Below, piece after piece: positions 24,201 through 24,868 of a DNA stretch of 24,868 nt. Both the position numbers and the translations under genes were made by a program. Source of the stretch: JBDREA01 sp043820265 (GTDB lineage: Archaea; Altiarchaeota; Altiarchaeia; IMC4; JBDREA01). The DNA lies in contig JBDREA010000087.1 in assembly GCA_043820265.1 (NCBI GenBank), forward strand, positions 1-24,868, in the 5' to 3' direction. Below the pieces are notes generated by a model, which made no database searches, had not been told where the DNA came from, and worked only from the letters and a program-made list of their open reading frames with translations. The first letter of the stretch is position 1. Each line of letters opens with the position of its first letter.

Positions 24201-24868
24201 ATTATTCGAGTGGTTTGTATGAGCGTCAGATTCCGGGTGCTTCTGCTTCTGGTGATTTGCGGGCTGAGGAGTGGATCTTCGTCCCCAACGACGTCAATGT
24301 TACCTTTTATGTTGACAGCCGCGACGTTCAACAGTACCTTAATGAGTCGGGCAGCAACGAAACTCTGGAATTAAATTACAGCGTCTACACGATGGATTAC
24401 GGCCCTAATCCCTGGGTTGAGTTGGTGGGCGGTGAAGTAGTCATCCACGACAGAAACGTCAGCGAACCCACCCAACATTCTATCGGGCCGGGTGAAACCA
24501 TGGCTTTTGTCCTACCACACTGTGGTGATAATATAACACAAGATACGACATTGATAGGTGGCCTGGCTGACTGTGAAGGGGATGGATTAGTTATTGGCGC
24601 CGATGACATAGTCTTCAACTGCAATGGCTATCTGATTTACGGTGATGGTGTGGGCGAAGACTACGGACTCTATCTTGATGGAAGAGAGAACGTCACCTTC
24701 ACTGATTGTGCGGTGCAGGAGTTCGATAAAGGAATCTATCTTTTTAACGGCTCCAACCACAACTATGTCATAGGCTGCCAGTTCACCGGAAACTACGGCT
24801 ACGGAATCTACTTTGAAGATTCGCAATACAACACCCTTTGGGACAACAGGTTCCACAACAACACCGTC
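15287..24868 (+). CDS. Giant multidomain surface protein with embedded M6-like metalloprotease (3' end outside window)
   Basis: I read the frame codon by codon: 3194 codons without a stop, running off the window. Order (residues): signal peptide (about 8-28), DUF2341 (105-200), LamG-like (206-395), Ig/FN3-like (405-635), five CARDB repeats (639-1165), more beta domains, Gly-rich linker (1540-1570), MopE-like motif (1745-1793), six Cys-rich repeats (1794-1945), M6-like peptidase (1946 to about 2260, zinc motif at 2108), three [Ig-like + transmembrane hairpin] modules (2326-2910), a 21-residue tandem repeat (2924-2965), a NosD-like beta-helix (from 3079). Many N-x-S/T sites suggest glycosylation. 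Most of the chain should be outside the cell, threaded through the membrane six times after the protease. The protease-hairpin part is AT-rich, the preceding part GC-rich, suggesting a mosaic. Role unknown: adhesion, surface processing or defence are all possible. Confidence 0.9.
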   Translation, partial: MNIDKRELTLFSAYLVIAVMFFPTALSIDAATGEGITDAEIIKILPQTPQSTTLELTLNIDPNVTLVGGQVNVSGHVELSNGTVIANHPLYMWLNDTLVPGFGGWLHSRQVTLTELSGSDLEDYQVRLFLDTEELISGGKMRGDCGDIYFLNANQNALPYWLQSGCNTSNTTLWVKTNLTANSNNTIYLLYGNENASNESNGTATFILFDDFDGTSLDLGKWEIVNSNCFTVSGGKLHCSGNSAYPAIRTVNYVGSAGQSLATTVNMTVNSLGGSAFNGFLIQYNPSDDRVGWYAESISWDRWVCFQGSCSWKPGVNRGMALGDFIETVIFEPDRITQSVNGSTRYFDDSWSGTTTNEGKKLLLFFTYSGYSIDVYWVYVRNYVQDEPSVFIGSEETLIFINSSGDYSFSFSAPSEPGLYELKVNTTYQGIYGENTSELLVKGPPVIEDVSWSPFYPKGSDDVSVSTGIVDVDGFVVDAGLHYSYDGEVWSSTPMSNVSDNYSAIIHASNNTTETFFYVSMVDDEGFASNSSQFSFWFDAEPPLIHALWFDPFYPDAFDEVTVYANVTDNLGLLNVSLSYSYDGINFTQVVMNEENGIYSGLIPAANETTLVYYGVAAFDLAGHVNETETKAYYTAEVDFELTDLTVAGVLGGGLPVQFNATVRNNGPGDVLAAYHMGFTINGVFLGSIVDSNLLANDSKSYVYNWTAEPGDFILQAKADYQDYYGELNESNNFQQTSFRVMGPELHPLELGYSPSGFVDGGTVESWTLVENSGLTNASTFAVGFYVDNTLAASTVVSSLAVGESVNASANWMAWPGIENLSAVVDFGGAVGEENESNNNLTIQLPVVGFPDLIIENVSYTPESFLYGESVSFNVSILNIGDSTIRSFDVGFSTGESYVPAGVVSGLDADASASIVYNHSSSYCSFSASFYADLLNVVSESDELNNVYNSSLSSADCPDLSAAYLFWEPQSPTAGDDVLVSVTVSNSGPDVDIDFPVYFYVDEDLFASKAVYGLEGYSSLNVSSTWSAVGGLHQLKAVVDPLNVVGEVGEENNDVASAIDVVPLPDLAVSAWDVNVTYNSVSAVVRNLGAGNASGILVQFFDGGPGGVFIDEFTVNLSAGENVSLSTDYFIPDSSQNLSWWVDSQDAVPESSEDNNLAYYLIHNVSLSPAALNTSVGGEAAFTLNVSNPSVRSDVFNLSVSGVESSWLSYPSSVTVSAGQRASVPVTVSVPDDCGLDGIYSLEAFAVSANTNLSRSSSAELQVFLDPFVSASSPLNGSNLSSDDVFFDWVSSSSTLGTLYLKSENDSNYSVFEDSVSLSHSILVENLSRNKDYLYVMESLGICGAVNASGVFSIDNGVYFTERNYLFAVERDYDQRRSVVVVNGDVVAHTVDVSVVNPYNDLIVGFVGGGADAPLTLAPGQSYTLTLVFHAQDAIQEDYDLPISLTDVSENLSDVAHVNVSVRFPVVNISLEEVAFNNATLAYSFNVSNLGEPISDFSIVSKENLSGISLFSPAISHFNLESGSYLSFDVVPLLPEPSGAGGDPFTGGGSFSWTGGASGPGGGGDAGGAFHDVLFDCSGGRGVFEGHVECVTTCQVTKTWYCQNRPDIYINITSPPFADQSEISFSFLSIDFGEGYVGRSVTVRFNGAVVGQISGVTPSGTYFFKVNPSLINVNPFGPAVNELHIHTEDMNPGHYVTTGTVTFHLGLRNVEAPVCSASQGEADGDLEDLLSGFICHRECGDKFCVDGDGDGFGWGPDCISFDCDDGNPSIHPGAFDVCGNGVDEDCDGVDASCCGNFACESGAGETCVSCRIDCGSCGGCGNGVCDGVDHPWETCDNCREDCGRCSFCGNSLPDAGEDCFSCPEDVGACSSCGDGSCDSLESCYSCPLDCGVCGGCGDGQCTYAYESCYTCHEDCGVCNTCNNGIWDTGEEGIDCGGSCPACETADYKVLVVMTYYQDEDITDIAQYEDDVLQKLNETKEYYLQQSYGEDTIEFSEPWYIQLGPSGDYPDGITDDGGLGTGADFYSPPSNYGEDILTGFGQDFYGQYDAILAVQSDIQAPIDPIGNSPFRAVAYSERWVGWSDWVSLFGLPKPVACVNIHTITGTFSHELGHALYELDDFYGEPDNRGDIGDWGLMGSGNYLEPVAPLCSFNKVEAGWLGYTTSSESNLVPNKTFSLTPIGDLAYGDNVEKIENIGDTWIPDLTTYDYILEARKDRKGVVVYKDIHTWGNDWDLTKSYLEKLHPQLSQASGPTLNNDSPIYVDEIACLEFSCVGEGQCMSEGNPNQNVLVRYNPEANANLKGVILRNQIVFENNNSSNSSPTSPPLPRTGWSGFASIQPVNASLNSGGDLKVVFVNNDSDSKRVNSLNITSLDADFNPYRECELSGEIPKILRPREQFNVTGRNCTPLKKYRMHYFKVKIVSDSLHENGSIRFGDNVTYGTMGVVNLGLKNMFPYYSEETIKTKWKEKKAAEKWAQILLITAILWLVVVWLHTKSKKAIIKWIILFILAILFGLFAAQLANSEPPKPTESGKRGFSVVYPINTTVTESGEVEVFLKNDAGTKVRINSILITTENNKKCNLSIDSPLVVSPGVVLNFSVYDCAPREHLETGRYGTLYYDIDIMYDDLYYNDTIRTSNHSSRGTVWVVNPEITKKEKERETSKNITLTLIFAVALSWLGVVWRSTKNKKAVVYWVLFYLFVLFLVYLLANIGYASSSSLEPLSSKAPRIEGFDLVRVLGFTLEEDDTFIYVLSNKGNFSAQVKSIRVVNSLTQEECALETQLPITMGPSESTSRTSNRIYASGCGIKDQEVEWVEFDIEILFDFLSEDGKAIQKDQASKGKIGFEPDYIIEKQKKSTTRKTTLFFVSIFAVALLWFTIVWRSTKSKKKVLLWILWILLFLVLLHILLTPTYFAYLLTSALVKSSAGLPEPVDIIHPNLDYHVVTATGLSEPVDLTFPDLDLHAYSVDGLHVGMNYSSGLYERQIPGASASGDLRAEEWIFVPNDVNVTFYVDSRDVQQYLNESGSNETLELNYSVYTMDYGPNPWVELVGGEVVIHDRNVSEPTQHSIGPGETMAFVLPHCGDNITQDTTLIGGLADCEGDGLVIGADDIVFNCNGYLIYGDGVGEDYGLYLDGRENVTFTDCAVQEFDKGIYLFNGSNHNYVIGCQFTGNYGYGIYFEDSQYNTLWDNRFHNNTV
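15599..16471 (+). other. DUF2341 + LamG-like module of the giant protein
   Basis: Residues about 105-200 show the DUF2341 pattern: WLHSRQVTLTE, YQVRLFLDT, GDIYFLN, ALPYWLQ, LWVKTNLT and IYLLYGNENA. FDDFDGTSLDLGKWE then opens a concanavalin-like domain to about residue 395. This pair is common at the N-terminus of archaeal surface proteins and is thought to bind ligands or carbohydrate. Confidence 0.75.
17201..18780 (+). repeat. Five CARDB repeats in the giant protein
   Basis: Five units of about 105 residues begin with DL (E/T)DLTV, LHPLELG, DLIIENV, DLSAAYL and DLAVSAW, and end with the CARDB signature E.N(E)SNN or variants (NESNN, ENESNN, SDELNN, EENN, SEDNN). CARDB is a beta-sandwich adhesion domain. 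The repeats differ in sequence, so the array is old. Codon use is rich in GTC, TCC, GAC and TTC. Confidence 0.8.
20519..20665 (+). other. MopE-type metal-binding motif in the giant protein
   Basis: Residues 1745-1793 read DGDGDGFGWGPDC, CDDGNPSIHPGAFDVCGNG and DEDCDG, the pattern of the MopE-like copper/metal-binding repeat. It is immediately followed by Cys-rich repeats. Confidence 0.75.
20666..21118 (+). repeat. Six Cys-rich repeats of about 24 residues
   Basis: Units follow CG(N/D)GxCD...E.C..C..DCG.C..: CCGNFACESG, CGNGVCDGVD, CGNSLPDAG, CGDGSCDSLE, CGDGQCTYAYE and the more divergent CNNGIWDTGEE. Each has up to six cysteines, expected to form disulfides. Codon use drifts from GC-rich to AT-richer across the array. 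Confidence 0.75.
21122..22066 (+). other. M6-like zinc metalloprotease domain inside the giant protein
   Basis: The domain starts after the Cys-rich array with KVLVVMTYYQDED, then YYLQQSYGEDTIEF, as in M6 (immune inhibitor A) peptidases. The zinc motif HELGHALYELD (H2108, E2109, H2112, D2118) matches HExxHxxGxxD except that Tyr replaces the Gly. DWGLMGSGNY (M2136) is the Met-turn. M6 proteins are secreted. The end of the domain is approximate. Calling it active is an inference. Confidence 0.8.
23288..23347 (+). repeat. DNA repeat copy A (second hairpin)
   Basis: These 60 bases match 23882-23941 at about 52 positions by eye, including an unbroken 19-base start. They encode the first helix and the basic loop of hairpin 2. 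Near identity at DNA level indicates a recent duplication or gene conversion. Confidence 0.8.
23882..23941 (+). repeat. DNA repeat copy B (third hairpin)
   Basis: Partner of 23288-23347, encoding the first helix and basic loop of hairpin 3. Copy spacing is 594 bases, one whole module. The first hairpin (22721-22780) shares the protein pattern but much less DNA identity. Confidence 0.8.
24056..24181 (+). repeat. Tandem 63-base repeat, two copies, in frame
   Basis: Copies 24056-24118 and 24119-24181 encode 21 residues each, beginning GLPEPVD and GLSEPVD, with a shared LD.H core. A third start, GGTTTGCAT, follows at 24182. The unit lies just after the last membrane hairpin. Confidence 0.75.
24521..24868 (+). 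other. Start of a NosD-like right-handed beta-helix
   Basis: From residue 3079 the sequence reads CGDNITQDTTLIGGLADC, then GLVIGADDIVFNCNGYLI and repeated rungs (NVTFTDC, GIYLFNGSNHNYVIGC, GIYFEDSQYNTLWDN). This is the archaeal NosD/pectate-lyase-like beta-helix, which continues beyond the window. GC-richer codon use returns here. Confidence 0.75.

Noticed and set aside
1..24868. CRISPR arrays, tRNA or rRNA genes, insertion sequences
   Set aside because: I saw no regularly spaced repeats, no cloverleaf-like sequences, and no transposase or terminal inverted repeats. The orphan gene at 6881 has no flanking repeats that I can see.

Overview
The window comes from an archaeon. It encodes methenyl-tetrahydromethanopterin cyclohydrolase, an Mbh/Ech-type membrane-bound [NiFe] hydrogenase with Mrp-like subunits, two ER/archaeal-type (Ser-His) signal peptidases, an archaeal-style surface protein with CARDB and NosD-like modules, and several genes whose TATA-like box lies about 25 bases before the ATG (leaderless). 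I cannot fix the lineage. The C1 enzyme and hydrogenase fit several anaerobic euryarchaeal groups, cultured or uncultured.

Layout. Bases 1-3862 (+) are the distal part of a hydrogenase operon: the end of an MnhB-like subunit, a small membrane subunit, a 2x[4Fe-4S] ferredoxin, the NuoB-like small subunit, the NiFe large subunit, the NuoH-like membrane anchor and an unknown 84-residue protein. The last gene overlaps tail to tail a minus-strand group: a HycI-type hydrogenase maturation peptidase preceded by two tandem signal peptidase I paralogs (3840-5797). Then come mch (+), a decayed fumarase-beta tail (-), a 724-residue orphan protein (+) with different codon habits, the two-subunit class I fumarase (-), a PH-like-domain membrane protein (+), a P-loop shikimate-kinase-like protein and diaminopimelate decarboxylase (-), and a GT-C glycosyltransferase (+).

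From 15287 to the window end runs one uninterrupted reading frame of 3194 codons with no stop. I read it codon by codon. It starts at TTG behind a good Shine-Dalgarno sequence and encodes a giant secreted or surface protein. In order it has a signal peptide, a DUF2341 module, a LamG-like domain, Ig/FN3-like domains, five CARDB repeats, further beta domains, a Gly-rich linker, a MopE-type metal-binding motif, six Cys-rich repeats, an M6-type zinc metalloprotease, three copies of an [Ig-like domain + transmembrane hairpin] module, a 21-residue tandem repeat, and the start of a NosD-like right-handed beta-helix. The protease and hairpin part is strikingly AT-rich compared with the GC-rich sequence before it, so the gene looks like a mosaic.

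How it fits together. The left part is energy and C1 metabolism: proton-linked hydrogenase with its maturation peptidase, tetrahydromethanopterin pathway and fumarase. The middle is amino-acid biosynthesis. Signal peptidases, a polyprenyl-sugar-dependent glycosyltransferase and an N-glycosylation-site-rich giant protein point to cell-surface biogenesis. The most unusual item is the giant protein, above all its embedded protease followed by triplicated membrane-hairpin modules. The orphan 724-residue gene next to a fumarase remnant comes second.
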